Assembly (NCBI RefSeq): GCF_024679095.1
Contig: NC_066518.1
Location: forward strand, 5,360,110 to 5,424,109
DNA from: Eriocheir sinensis
Taxonomy: Eukaryota; Arthropoda; Malacostraca; Decapoda; Varunidae
Direction of reading: 5' to 3'
Length of the DNA: 64,000 bases
Numbering within the stretch: position 1 is the stretch's first letter; the number at the start of each line of letters is the position of its first letter. The notes beneath the pieces were generated by a model. It did not search any database. It saw only the letters and a list, made by a program, of their open reading frames with translations, and was not told where the DNA came from. Of the stretch, positions 12,356-26,166 are shown piece by piece. Both the position numbers and the translations under genes were made by a program.

Positions 12356-13202
12356 CCTAGTGCCTCACAACCCTTTCACCCTCCTGCTCTCTTCCTCAAC
12401 ACTGGCGGTGCAGCGAAACGCAATGTTGCATGGATTAGTCTGTGAACACACGTCGCAGTACATAAATGGACCACTAAAGGAGAATGAATTTAATTTCTCA
12501 AGCGTTTGTTGGTGGAGTTAGGGGAGTTCTCATGGGTGTTCAGGCAAAATGGACCTTTCATAATATGTAGTATTATAAGTAAGGATTATTTTGTAGCCCA
12601 GATAGCCTTCAGGAGTATTATTTAGCCAACGCGGAGCTCATCTTTAAGCACAGTGCATGTTCTTCAAGAAAACTATTAAGGTGCATAGATACACTTTCGC
12701 TCCGGTGGCTGGCTGGTGCTTCCATCGTGTGGGCACAGCGGGGCTTTAGAACTAACTAGAGGAGCTTCCTTCTCCATCCTAACTGAGGTGACACTTTCTA
12801 TTTTAATGTAGTCCACTCGCGCCTCTACGGACTCATTTGATCCTTTCCCCTGCACGCTTCCCGAGCATCTTGCTGCTGCTTAAGGCTTAGGACGTAAGTA
12901 ACGGGAAATACCATTTTTAAAACCGATAAGTGACTCAAGTGCTCGTGACGGTGACTGCCTGATAAAAACACCTCAGAGTGATTGAAAGTAACTGCCTTCC
13001 CATAACGTTAGTCGAAATAAATATTTGTAACATTTTTGGGCAGTTATGGATGATGTATGTAATACTGAAAATATTTTACCTGCATATCAAACCTTTAACA
13101 TTTAACAAATGTAACATTTCATAAGTGTCGTTATTTTTATTTTATTCATATTACGAACAGTTACAGTTTAATGTGTAGTGTCTTTATATTATATATTGTA
13201 GC

Positions 13203-13206
<4 letters not shown>
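12350..13206. other. Unannotated AT-rich sequence
   Basis: Nothing recognised: no repeats shared with the rest of the window and no splice-bounded open frame. Confidence 0.45.
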
Positions 13207-13289
<83 letters not shown>

Positions 13290-13316
13290 TGTATGTGTGT
13301 GTGTGTGTGTGTGTGT
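13207..13316. repeat. (GT)n microsatellite
   Basis: About 55 TG units with one GGTGTATG interruption. Confidence 0.97.
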
Positions 13317-15779
13317 CCCTTTTCCGTCCCAGCCTTTCTTCGCGGTAACAGGAAATGCTACTTTCCCCGCGGGAGAGCAGTTTGGTCTTAATGAAGCCAC
13401 GCTTTCATTATAAAAATATTCGCAAAGGTGCTCGGCGTACACGATTCTCAGGTTCCGCTTTCATCTTGAGAAAATCCTCCGCCTGAAGGACGAGCAGCTC
13501 AGTGGCAGGCGGGGGGAGGGGGGGAGGGGAAGGGAAAGCATGTGCGACAAGGGCGGCCCCCCCACCGCCCACCTCCCGGCGGGAAGGAATCTCGGCGGGG
13601 CGGCATCAAGTGTCGGTGGCCTGGCAGCCTCACACGCCTGTTTACTTGTGGCCATGATTCATGCTCGCGGGGTATTATGTGTTACGTTTTTGTTAGTCTT
13701 CCTTTACTCTATATTGAATATCTGGGACTTATTGAACAATTATAAACGCCTAAATGTATAAGTGTTAATACTTTTCAAAGATAATTTCAAGCACACATTA
13801 GTTTTGCTTTTAACTTTAAGCCGTTTAATGTTCTGAGAAAAGGAAAGTACTCGTTGACTCTGTTCGTCTGTACTCCACTTTGCACGACTCCCGAGACCAC
13901 TCCATTAAGGCGGAGATAAACGGCGCCAGGAAGCACGGCGCAGCAAACAACACACACGTCACCCGACACCCGCGCCGCCCCGCCTCGGCCCAAGGAGGTA
14001 ATTGCATCCTCGTGTCTCCGTCTCTCCTTGTTTAGCTCTCATGGTCCCTAAACAGTTTGCATTACACACAGATGAGACAATCTAGACATTAAGTCAAACC
14101 ACGGCTGCACGGTTTGCGAGACGAGACAACTTGCAAAGTGCAAATGTTTTCTGTCCTTTCAGATCTTTTAAAAACAATGTGTTAGCATGGAGACAAAGAC
14201 CCTCCTGTGCTGGGCCGCTCTGTGTGAGCGAACGTTTGTGAATCGCGTCTGAAGGCTCAAATAACGTGTTTTTCTGTTCACACATGCAGCAGTGATTTTT
14301 TTGGCTGCACATGTACCACTGATTTTTCAGAACCCCAGGCAGTCCCCCCACGCCTTGCCTTGCCCTCATCCTTCCCTCGGCTCTCCTCCCTGCTCTGCCG
14401 CCCATGGAAACAGCCACGTCTGAGAGCCTTGACAGAACCAGATGAAGAAAACCTGTCTTTCATGGACAACCCAATCGTTGCGGCGAAGTAATTATAATCC
14501 CCTCATTAGTGAAATGTATAATGAACCCTCCAACATTCTGGAAATTCCAGCATATCTGACTCCTAAATCTCACTCGCTGCCGGGCTCAGCGTGAAGCTCA
14601 GCTTGGGACCAGACCAGCTGATCCAACACCCAGTGTCGGTCCATTGTCTTAAGTTGCACTTGATCACACTTCCTCCGGCGCCGGCTGCGCTTTCTCCCAT
14701 AATCAAGCAATTTGCATAGTTGGTGCACGAGGCGTGTTAGGCGCAGGGCGTGGCGAGGATGCTGGTGAGGCCAAACAACGCCAGCAGCACGACGCGCTGC
14801 TCCCTGACGCCCTTGTCTGCCTCTCAAAGCTGGAGTGTTGGAAGAAAAAACTGACAACCGATGTAATCCGAAATTCTTTTTTTTTGCATAGTCATAATTA
14901 AAATATGAAACAGTGATACAGTTATTAAGAATCAAAGTGCAGACTGAAGGGAAACATTCCCAGCAAACCTGGTTTTGCTTGCCCTCCTGGCGGGGTGCTT
15001 AGGTGTCGTGCGCGTCGCCTTGGTGAGCCGCAGGGACGGACGCCAGACGCAACATGAGCAGCGAAGATAAAACAGGGCCGGAGTGGCACTACACTGGCAC
15101 TAATACAAGGCTGGTACAAAAAAGTTCTTTTTTAGAGGGAAAGGCTTCCTATAATGTCATCAAGGATGGACAAGGAGGAGGCATGTTGGCAGGACGCCAG
15201 CAAGGTGCAGAGCTGCCTCGGGAAAGTTCAGGAAGTTGTAAATACTTCGAAAAAAACACGAAACGCAGACATCTATGCGAGTCTCACTTTAGTCCAGATG
15301 CTGAGCTGGAGGCTGGCGGGAGCCTGTCACGCTACCGGGAATGATCGGCCCCTCCAGCCCGCCTTATTGAGGCTGCAGAAAAAAGAAGCCAGGCAGCAAA
15401 ACACAAACGTTGCGATGGAGAAGTGACGAGACAGGAGAGGGACGAGGCGGTTCACAACAGGTGGAGGATAAACGATAAGTGCCCGACCAACCAACCAACG
15501 AGGGAGGACGACAATCACGGGAACGAAGCGCACGAAGACTTATTAGAACCCGGACGAAAGGCATCCAGACGTGACGCTTAAGACGAAGGACGTAAATTCC
15601 ACACTGAAATGAGACGCCCCCCACCAAAAAAAAAAAAGCGGTGATGCAAGAGAACAACTCGAGGGGCGTAAATGAAACCGGACGTGAGCCGATAATACGG
15701 ATAATAGAGTGAGACGGAAGCGACGAGGAAGCAGAAGGAGGGGCCGGAGGATATAAGCGGATTATGGTGTATGCAGATA
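13317..15779. other. Unannotated sequence
   Basis: No recognisable gene. GC-rich patches at 13.50-13.64 kb and 14.6-14.8 kb carry short frames without motifs. From about 15.4 kb the plus strand becomes increasingly purine-rich. Confidence 0.4.
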
Positions 15780-18165
15780 AAGGGTAAGAACGGAGGGACG
15801 AGAGAGAGAGAGAGAGATAGACGAGAGTGTACAAGAAGCAGAAAGAACACATTTAGAAGAAACCGGGGAGACGAAACCATAGAGAACGGCTGAGAGGGAA
15901 GATAAGGCAGAGCTCGCACACCAAGGGAGGAAACTGCAGGAGGGAAAGGAGTTTAAAAAATGTGCTGAAAACCAGGTAACAAAAAAGAAGAAAAAAAAGA
16001 AACGAGAGGAGGAAGAACACGAGAGAAATGAAACTAAAGCAATAATTGGAAAGATAGCGAGCATATACGCGCTAGAGTGAGTTCTTGGAGAAAGCACTGC
16101 GAAAGAAATGAGAAAATGTGAAATTGAAAAAATGGAAACAAAGAAATGGTAGGGAGGAAGATGAGGAGGAGAAGGAAGAGAAGGGGGAGGAGAAGGAAGA
16201 GAAGGAGGAGGAGGAGGAGGAGGGGAAAGGGTTTAACATGAAAGATGAAAATAATACAGCATAGAAGAGGGACGGTAGAGGATGATAATGAGGATGGGGA
16301 AGAGGGGAAGGAGGAAGAGGAGAAGGAGGAGGAGAAGGAGGAGGGGAAAGAGTTTAACATGAAAGATGAAGATGATAAAACAAAGAAGAGGGACGGAAGA
16401 GGATGGGGAATAGCGGGAGGAGGAAGAGGAGGAAGAGAAGGAGGAGGGAGCGAAGCAAGAGAAAGATTATAACATGAAATACGACGACAAGATGAAACTT
16501 CACACACACATACTCACAAATGCAAAAAAAAACATGTACGCCAATCAACCAATTAACCCAATGAAGCACTGGAACGAAGCCGAGGTCAAGGCATGGAATC
16601 CTATCACGAAACCTAACAGCAAGAACCAGGCGGAGGAGAAGGGACGCGACGCCACAGGGAGGAGGAACCAAGTAGCGGGGCAGCGAGGAAACAAGAAGGC
16701 GATACAAGGGTGCGGACATGAGGACAAGCGGACACTGAGGCGGAAGAGGACGGACGGGTGGAGGCTGACGAAGGAGGAGGAAGAAGGGTAATGGAGAGAG
16801 AAGATACGAGGGCAACAGAGAGAACAGTAAGAGAACAGTGAGAGAAGAGTATAAAGAAGAGAGAACAGGGAGAGAACAATGAGAAGAACAGAACACAGGG
16901 AGATAAGAAACAAGGGCAAGAGAGAACAGTAAGAGAACGACAAAGAGAACGATGATAAGAGGGAGAAAACAGAAAAAAAACAGAACAACGAAAGAACGGT
17001 GAGAAGAACAAAGAGAACAGTAAGAGAACGACAAAGCGAACGATGATAACAGGGAGAAAGAAAAAAAACAGAACAACAGAAGGACAAAGAGAACAATAAC
17101 AGAAGAAACAGCGAAAGTGAGAGAAGAAACTGAGAGAACAGGGAGATAAGAACACAGAGAACAAAGAGAAGAACAAAGAGAACAGAGGAAGAGTGAGAAG
17201 AAAAAAAAAACAGGGCAACCGAGAAAACCCTAAATAATGCAAATAACGAAGGAAGGGCGACTGATTACAAACAGGGGGTGGGGATGGGGGGAGGGGGGGG
17301 GAGCGATTCCTAGTTGGGTAATATACACCAACCCTGCCCAGATACCTCCCTCCTGACGGGGAATCCAAGAGAAAAACATTCGCACGGGTAATTAAGCATA
17401 TCCGGGAAACAGGCAGCGGTGGAGGCCATATTGTGCCGATAGAGATGGAAGAAGAAGAAGCCTGGCGCGGCGCCGACCTGTGCTTGGAGATGGCGGGGTG
17501 GAAGGGGAGAAGCAGGGGAGGGAAGGGTGAAGAAGCAGGGTGGGAGAATAGAGAGGAAGGAGGCAGGGAAAGAATAGAGGGACAGGAGGAGGTTATGGGG
17601 GGATGCGAGTAGGATTGGATAGGACAGGGAAGGAGGGGAGGGAAAGGAGGGAAGGAAGAGAACCCGGAAAGAAAGGGAGGGAGATTAGAAGGGGGAAGGT
17701 TCTGAGGGCATGAGGGGTGGATGGGAAGGGAATCAGGAAAAGGGAGGGAAAGGAGGGAGGGGAAGAAAGCCGAGAAGGAAGGGAGGGGAAAGGAGACAGA
17801 AGGAAGAGAGGGTTAGGGAGTCCGGGAAGAAGAAAGGGAGGGAGGGGAAGCAGGGAAGAGAGGGGAGGCAGGGTTGCACGAGGGATGGGAGTGTAAGAAA
17901 GAGGGAAAAGAAGGGAAGGGAGAGGAGGAGGAGGAGGCAGGGAGGGGAAGGGATGGAAAGCAGGGAAATGGAGTGAAAGGAAGCAGGAAGGAAGGGAAGG
18001 GAGTCTGGGAAAGAAAATAGGGAAAGGGTAGGGAGGCAAGGCAGCGAGGGGAGGGGAGGCAGGGGTGCACGAGGGATGGGAGGGGAAATGAGGAGAGTCA
18101 GGAAAGGGAGGGGCTGGCAGGGTGGGGGAGGCAGGGGGGGAGGAGGCTGGTGCTCTCTCGGAATC
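15780..18165. repeat. Long purine-rich (plus strand) tract with internal tandem repeats
   Basis: About 2.4 kb in which the plus strand is dominated by G and A. It contains diverged tandem units: a roughly 130-bp unit near 16160-16400 with GGTTTAACATGAAAGATGA-like blocks, an AGAGAACAGTAAGAGAACGA unit near 16.80-17.10 kb, and GGGAGG/GGAAGG units at 17.48-18.14 kb containing GTGCACGAGGGATGGGAG. The long minus-strand Ser/Leu/Phe/Pro-rich frames (for example 16613-17368) arise from this composition. Such tracts can form triplex DNA, which is known of polypurine sequence in general. Confidence 0.85.
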
Positions 18166-18288
18166 GCGAAGTGAAGTATATCTTTTTCAAACACGGACGA
18201 CGCTTTCCTGTTATTAAAAGGCGGAAAAGTAAAACAAAATCAATTCTCAGTGTCTCTGCTTTTGCGCGGTGATGACAGCGACCCTCTC

Positions 18289-20121
<1,833 letters not shown>

Positions 20122-20164
20122 ACTACTACTACTACTACTTCTACTACTACTACTACTACTACTA
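20122..20164. repeat. (ACT)n trinucleotide array
   Basis: About 14 ACT units, followed by degenerate ACC/ACA triplets to about 20220. Confidence 0.93.
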
Positions 20165-20390
20165 AGACTACCACTACAGCTACAGCGACTACTACCACCA
20201 CAACCATCACTATCACTCCTACAATTCCCTCTTGCTCTTGCACCCTTGCTTGCTAAGACTCTCCAATCAAGCGCAAGCAATCAAGGCAGCGGACACGTTG
20301 AGGAAGCATCCGGGAGGTGACTGGTCGGAGGTGTGAGGCAGAGAGGGCAACGCACGGGCTAAAAGAGATGAGGTTATTCGCTCTGGGGAG

Positions 20391-20393
<3 letters not shown>

Positions 20394-20424
<31 letters not shown>
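20394..20424. repeat. (GT)n microsatellite
   Basis: Short TG dinucleotide run. Confidence 0.95.
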
Positions 20425-20427
<3 letters not shown>

Positions 20428-20548
20428 GAAGATGACTGAAGTGGTGTCGATTTAGGATAGCGCAAGGAAAGCATGAATAAGCAGGAGCAAAAAGATGGAA
20501 GAAAAGAGATAATGATGATAATAAGAATAGGAATAAGAAAGAAAAGGA

Positions 20549-20680
20549 GTTCGGGCTTTTTTTCGGGCTTTTTTTTTCGGCCTTTTTTTTGGCCATTTTT
20601 TTCGGGCTTTTTTTTCGGGCTTTTTTTTCGGGCTTTTTTTTCGGGTTTTTTTCCGCCTTTTTTATACCTTTTTTCTCGAT
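20549..20680. repeat. Short-period T-rich repeat (TTTTTTTCGGGC)n
   Basis: About nine units of CGGGC or CGGCC followed by 7-9 T. The motif resembles the GCGGGCTTTTTTT block of the LINE tail and may have grown from one, but no other part of that tail is present. Confidence 0.85.
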
Positions 20681-20689
20681 TAATCTTCA

Positions 20690-20866
20690 AAAAGGAGATT
20701 AATCGGGCTCTAATGGGTGTTTATTTATGTTCAAGGTGCAGAAGAAGGGTCAAACTACCAGAAGGGTCATTAAACTACCCCTTGAAAGCCCCAACACACC
20801 CATGAAAGCCTTGTCAGAAATGTGTGTATGGGCGTCGAAATGTTTAAAAATACGTATGTCCCAAAG
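20690..20866 (+). mobile_element. MITE-like element, GGGCCC-type family, copy B (left end missing)
   Basis: Shares GGGTCAAACTACCA, GGGTCATTAAACTACC, CCTTGTCAGAAATG and GGGCGTCGAAATGTTTAA with the other copies. It lacks their left terminus and abuts the T-rich CGGGC repeat. Confidence 0.72.
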
Positions 20867-20959
20867 TGTCACAAAGGGCAAGGAGCTACAACCAACACGG
20901 GTCACGGACGATGCGAACTCTATCAAGCAGCGGCGAGTGGAGGAGACGAGCATCAGCGT

Positions 20960-21260
20960 GTGAGTCATTTGCTGCAGCCAGAAGCACCGATGATGATTAT
21001 GACAGTGATGATGATAATGGTGGTGGCGGTAATGACAGAGGAAGAGAAGGAAAAAGCGCGAGGAGGTGGAGAGAAGCAGGAGTGTATCAAAGGGAGGAAA
21101 TATACTGGAGGAAGGAAGCGGTACAGAAGAGCTTAAAGAAGGAAGATGAGGAGGAGAAGGAGGAAGAAGAGGAGGAGGAAAGAGAGGAGGAGGAGGAAAA
21201 AGAAGAGGATATAAAGGAGGGTGAGAGCGAAGAAGGAAAAACATGAGGAAAGCAACAATA
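20960..21260. repeat. GAT- and GGA-rich low-complexity tract
   Basis: GATGATGAT-type triplets near 20980-21030 run into a GAGGAGGA/GAAGAA-rich stretch at 21130-21240. The open frames here (Glu-rich on plus, Ser-rich on minus) follow from the repeat. Confidence 0.75.
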
Positions 21261-21683
21261 TAAGAGACGGAAATAGCAAGAAATATGAGAAAGAGACGAT
21301 GCAGGGAAAAGAATAAGTCTAAGAGAGGCGGGAGAGAAGGAGGCCAAATATCAGCGTAAGAAGACAGTAATCGGGCGCCGCGCCGCCAGGGGGACGCTCG
21401 CGTCTCCGACACTGCTGATTCAGGAGGAGTAAAATAATGCTCTCCGGGCGGGAGTTATGTGCAGGAAATATAAATGAAATCTAAAAATCATATGCTGCGT
21501 GATACCATTTGAGTCACTTCTTTAAAGAAAAGGCGATAAAAGCTTCACTTAAAAGAAACTTTCTCCATAATTTAAAACTTCGGGAAAACTTACAGTACAA
21601 AAATCTCGTTACATACATCAATACGGAAATTGCTTTCGGCTGTTCTTCTGTCCGGGACGCCCTTGTGTTTCTACCGAGCGCGC

Positions 21684-21707
21684 GCACACACACACACACA
21701 CACACAC
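21684..21707. repeat. (AC)n microsatellite
   Basis: Short AC tract followed by a poly(C) run at 21721-21731. Confidence 0.9.
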
Positions 21708-21733
21708 GCAGGCATGCACGCCCCCCCCCCCGC

Positions 21734-21775
21734 ATCTATCTATCTATCTATCTATAGATAGATAGATAGATAGAT
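21734..21775. repeat. 42-bp perfect palindrome of ATCT/AGAT tetranucleotides
   Basis: Five ATCT-type units (21734-21754) are followed directly by their exact reverse complement (21755-21775), with no spacer. The sequence can extrude as a cruciform. Confidence 0.95.
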
Positions 21776-21786
21776 GTGTGTGTGTT

Positions 21787-22119
<333 letters not shown>

Positions 22120-22637
22120 ATTTTTATAATGACATGTTGTAGGTGCAAGTATTTCGAACACTGTACACAGCCTTTATAGGGGAGTAAGGTTCACTTTGGG
22201 GGTCAGCACACCTGTGGCTCACATGAAAGTAACTAATGTTAGGGGGGAGGCGGCGAGTATTGGTCCCCTTAACGGCTGCAGGTGTGGGGGACAACAATGG
22301 CGTGGAGGGAAGGGAAGAGCTGCTTATCGCAGCAGCGGCGTGAAATACTTGCAGTAACTCTGCTCGGCGTACAGAGTCGTGGGTGATGGGAGGGTCACGG
22401 TGCTTCAAGACAGGCCACTGCAGGATTGTGGCACCGTGGACTCTGTGCCATTTGCATATTTTGGTGCACAAACTTAAATTTCTGTCTCCAAAAGGGCTGC
22501 CGAGGAAATACTCATGGAGTTCTCCGGATCTCACAGAGGGCACCTTGTCACGGGGCGCTGTGATCTGCTACTTTATGAAGGCGACCGTCGCCTAGAAATT
22601 TCACTACACTGACACAGTTATGGAAGTGTGTACTCAC

Positions 22638-22812
22638 CATGCTTCTGGGCCCAGTCGATGATGGAAGTGACCCCGGCAGTGTAGGAAGACATGCAGTCCT
22701 CAAACTTGCCCCGGTGGTCGAGGCCCAGAGTGTTGACGTTGGCCTTGACGCCGCAGAGCAGCGCTGTGGCGCACGCTGACGAATCTCCGATCTGCGCGTC
22801 GATGTTGTACGT
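22638..22812 (-). CDS. Alkaline phosphatase, one internal exon
   Basis: On the minus strand this 175-nt exon is bounded by a pyrimidine-rich acceptor ending TATTCCAG and a consensus donor GTGAGTA. It begins in frame with ACG (phase 0) and ends one base into a Gly codon. It encodes about 58 residues that match animal alkaline phosphatases: TYNIDAQIGDSSACATALLC, then GVKAN and, near the end, DWAQKHG. Known family facts: these enzymes are zinc/magnesium phosphomonoesterases, usually membrane-anchored or secreted, and the Ser of the Asp-Ser motif is the nucleophile that forms the phosphoenzyme. Here that is exon residue 11, preceded by Asp10. The Ala after Asp-Ser in vertebrates is Ser here, and Cys40 aligns with a conserved cysteine. 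The exon would join upstream sequence encoding the FLGDGM-type metal-binding segment and downstream sequence encoding TTRVTHA. I could not find either in the window, so flanking introns must be long. Third codon positions are GC-rich, unlike the surroundings. Confidence 0.93.
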
Positions 22813-24150
22813 CTGGAATACAGAGGAATGAAATTAGAATAAAAGATGAGTTTGTGGACGAATGATAAGATTAGACGACTATGAAATTCATGTTACGGGT
22901 TAGGAATTGAGATTGTAAGTCGCCACTCAGGAACTCCTAATTTACTAACCAATATGTATTTGATTATTACTCAACCCTAAGTCCTCATTCAAAGCAAAAG
23001 ACACGCATTTCGACACATGATCGTCAATGCTCTCCAAGACTTCTGAGGCATTGAAGTACGGAAAAAAAGTATCACTCCGTTAGTGGGTCTTTAAAGCACT
23101 AAAACGGCTTTTAGGAAATACCGTCGAAAAGTTAATGCCAAGCTTATTGTAAAATGTTTTCTGAACTCATTCTAAAGTTTACTATATGCTTCACGGGTTT
23201 CACTGAGCTGTAACATAACGGGTGACATCAAGCTAGGTCTACCTTCTTCGTGATGAGAAACATTCCTACTTTCGGTGCATTATAAAGGCATTACCATGCA
23301 AAACGCCCCATGTCTTTGCTTTTTATAAGTCATGCTTTTCAGTGTTATGCAACATTCAATAAATTCCCAGCGCAGCAAGAAAACAACCTTCCTTCAAGAC
23401 AACCTCTCGTCCTTCTGATGGAACATTCGAGATACAGACTTTTCTCAATAAATTTTGTTTCTGAAATATGTATTGAAAAGGTCCATTACAGAAAAGCCCT
23501 AGTCATTCTGTTCCAAGGGATTGTGGCAAACAATTGCGAGAACTCAATGTCCGCGAATAATTACTCTGGCTGTCACACACCGCACGTCGTGTGTCAGTTT
23601 AAAGGTGTTGCTCAGGCGCTGCCCACGGCATGGAGTCACTATAAAAAATCTACGAGCTACAGAAACCGTATGTGTCTGCACTCGGGTGGACAATATTTTC
23701 TGATGAAGGAAAAAGAGGAAGTCTGACAGCATAATGTTAATCATGAGTTCTCCTCTCTTCTCCACATTTCAGACTTAAATGATATCAAAGTGTGACGCAA
23801 ATAACACCTGCAGGCGATAAAAAATTGGTCAGGTATATGTGACGTTACGAAGAATTGAATATACACTTAATAAAATGGAGGAAATGCCTTATACCAGTTT
23901 CTACACATTAATTTGAAACACACATGACAAACACAGTTCATGCGGACAATGGTCTTTGACAAAAATTTTAACTTGAACCTTAATTAAAATCTAATCTTTA
24001 AGGACCCGACGGCTCTTGCCCTGCTCCACACACCGACAACACACGAGGCCTCAACACCTGGGAGGGAGGAGGGTGTCGGGCGGCGTGTGGGGAAAGATAA
24101 GAATGAGGCGAGGCTGGTAACAATGCTGGTGGGAGGAGGTTCTCGTTCTT
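22813..24150. other. Probable intron sequence upstream of the alkaline phosphatase exon
   Basis: AT-rich sequence with no shared repeat and no recognisable exon. The plus-strand frame at 23310-23726 (138 codons) has no recognisable motif or splice context, so I do not call it a gene. Confidence 0.45.
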
Positions 24151-24154
24151 TGGC

Positions 24155-24261
24155 CCATATTCCCAAACATTTTGAGGCTTACACACCCACACCGTAGAGG
24201 TAGAGGTTGTGTGCATTTATATTGGTAGTTTCAGGAGTCTAGTGATAGTTTGACAAGGGTT
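24155..24261 (-). mobile_element. Partial GGGCCC-type MITE, minus strand (degenerate)
   Basis: The left edge reads GGCCCATATTCCCAAACATTTTG, the expected reverse complement of the family terminus. Further right, the reverse complement of AGTTTGACAAGGGTT resembles the internal GGGTCAAACTACC block. The body is poorly conserved. A LINE tail follows directly at 24262. Confidence 0.5.
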
Positions 24262-24390
24262 CTTTTTTTTTACAGCAAAGGAGACAGCACACGAGCACAA
24301 AAAAAGGAAACAATAATAAAAAAAAAATGCCCGCTACTCGCTGCTCCTGTAAAGAATCCGAAGAGGTGGCCGAAAGAGGGTCAATTACGG
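24262..24390 (-). mobile_element. 5'-truncated LINE 3' tail, minus strand
   Basis: Poly(T), then CAGCAAAGGAGACAGCAC, an A-rich spacer, GCCCGCTACTCGCTGCTCC, GAATCCGAAGAGGTGGCCG and AAAGAGGGTCAATTACG. It is nearly identical to the copy at 11020-11150, so both derive from the same sub-lineage. Confidence 0.88.
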
Positions 24391-24475
24391 GAGTCAATTA
24401 CTGCACTATAGTCATGTAAACACTCATGTATACCTGACTAATCTCCTCTGTGGCCCTTGGAAAAAGTAACTGTGA

Positions 24476-24789
24476 GATCCGAAAGTGTCTGAGCGGGTCT
24501 TTTTGCGAACTTCCTTACACCTGACTCTGGTATCCTAAAAAAAAAACCGTAATTGATAGATCCGAAAGCGTCTGAGCGGGCCTTTTTGCGAACTTCCTTA
24601 CACCTGACTCTGGTATCCTAAAAAAAAAAAAACGTAATTGATAGATCCGAAAGTGTCTGAGCGGACCTTTTTGCGAACTTCCTTACACCTGACTCTGGTA
24701 TCCTAAAAAAAACAACGTAATTGTGATATCCGGAAGCGTCTGAGCGGGCCTTTTTGCGAACGTCCTTACACCTGACTCTGGTATCCTAA
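24476..24789. repeat. 83-bp minisatellite, four units
   Basis: Four units start at about 24476, 24559, 24644 and 24725. Each reads GATCCGAAAGTGTCTGAGCG, then TTTTTGCGAACTTCCTTACA, then CCTGACTCTGGTATCCTAA, with an A-run of variable length between units. Divergence is very low, so the expansion is recent or maintained by conversion. Confidence 0.95.
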
Positions 24790-25035
24790 GACGTTTCGGG
24801 TTCTCATTACGAATATCACTCAAGGCCATTGGGAACATAAGTCGAGCTTCCATGGGGTGCTTTCCCGTCCGTGATGCAGTAGACTTGAAAAGCTGTCACT
24901 GTACAGGCTCATGTAACCACCTGTGAAATCCCCATAACGTGTAACAAAACTGCAAATAGATGCACTCCGGCGCTGAAATACCTGTTAATCAGTAAGCTTG
25001 GACGCAGTAAGGTGGACGAAGAATGGTAGCTTTGG

Positions 25036-25038
<3 letters not shown>

Positions 25039-25098
<60 letters not shown>

Positions 25099-25112
25099 CC
25101 CCCCCCCCCCCC
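25039..25112. repeat. (AC)n microsatellite with poly(C)
   Basis: About 29 AC units followed by a run of about 15 C. Confidence 0.96.
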
Positions 25113-25544
25113 ACTCCTACCAGCAAACTCGTTCTCTGAAAATGGAATGTCTCAAACTTTCATTTAATTTGTTTCCTGCTCATCACAGCGAAGCACATTG
25201 TTTTGTCGACTTGCTTAATAATATTTTTTTTCAGGTTCTTTTCGTCGGGTTCACTCCTCATTTATTTTCTTACTGAGTTAAGCATTTCCAGCTGTCGCGC
25301 TGTCTACATCCGCCTGGGTAAATAAGAAGGACACAGTATTCACACATGCAGTGGCGGTGATAATTTTACTCGTTCATAATTTAAATTCAAAGCCGAGTTT
25401 TTATCACGTATTTCCACTCTGATATCTCCTGCCATCCTGTCGCCGTTCACTGCTGCCTACACTACTTCATATGAACGCTTTGTTAGTCTACAGCCACAAA
25501 AACAACAGCAACAACCACAACAACAACTACTACTGCTATTACTT

Positions 25545-25628
25545 ATAAGGAAGCAGTAAGTAGCGGGCTTTTTTTTAATTATTGTTTTATATTTTTATGC
25601 CTTTGAACTGTCTCCTCTGCTGTAAAAA
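25545..25628 (+). mobile_element. LINE 3' tail fragment, plus strand
   Basis: Reads AGCAGTAAGTAGCGGGC, poly(T), ATTGTTT, GCCTTTGAACTGTCTCCTCT and GCTGTAAAAAAA, the end of the LINE 3' UTR with a short poly(A). The 5' side is truncated inside the AGCAG block. Confidence 0.82.
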
Positions 25629-25633
25629 AACCC

Positions 25634-25693
25634 CTACTACTTCTATTACTACTACTACTACTATTACTACTGCCACTACTTCTACTACTACTA
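25634..25693. repeat. (ACT)n trinucleotide array
   Basis: ACT/ATT triplets directly after the LINE poly(A). Confidence 0.9.
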
Positions 25694-26117
25694 ATATAGT
25701 CTTTCCATTTTATCGTCACTTCAGGCGTGGCTACCTCAGGCTACCTCTCATTCGCTCTTCTTCCCTCCCTTCCTCCCTCACGCACTCCCTTTCAACAGTT
25801 TTTTCCACTACGAATTATCATGATCTGACTTCTTTCCCACAACACCCATGAGGTAAATATCCAGGTGACTTGGCTTGGTTGGTTGTCACCCTACTTGACA
25901 AGGCGGCAATACCCACGCTGACACACCGTATAGGGATGTGTACAAACTCTTCGTCTTGTCCTAAAAAACGAATCCTTCATAGAATCTTATATAATTAAAT
26001 GTACGCAGAGTATTTAGAGCATATTTAAAGTAGTAAATAGTTAACAATATGAGGGAGAGAGAGAGAGGCGGCGATGATGTGGAATGTCCGCTAATTTTGC
26101 CATGCTAATATGAGATG

Positions 26118-26166
26118 ACTACTACTACCACTACTACTACTACTACCACTACTACTACTACTACTG
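26118..26166. repeat. (ACT)n trinucleotide array
   Basis: ACT triplets with occasional ACC. Confidence 0.93.

Noticed and set aside
16354..18194. Several 150-250-codon minus-strand frames rich in Ser, Leu, Phe and Pro
   Set aside because: All lie opposite a purine-rich tract, where stop codons are rare for compositional reasons.
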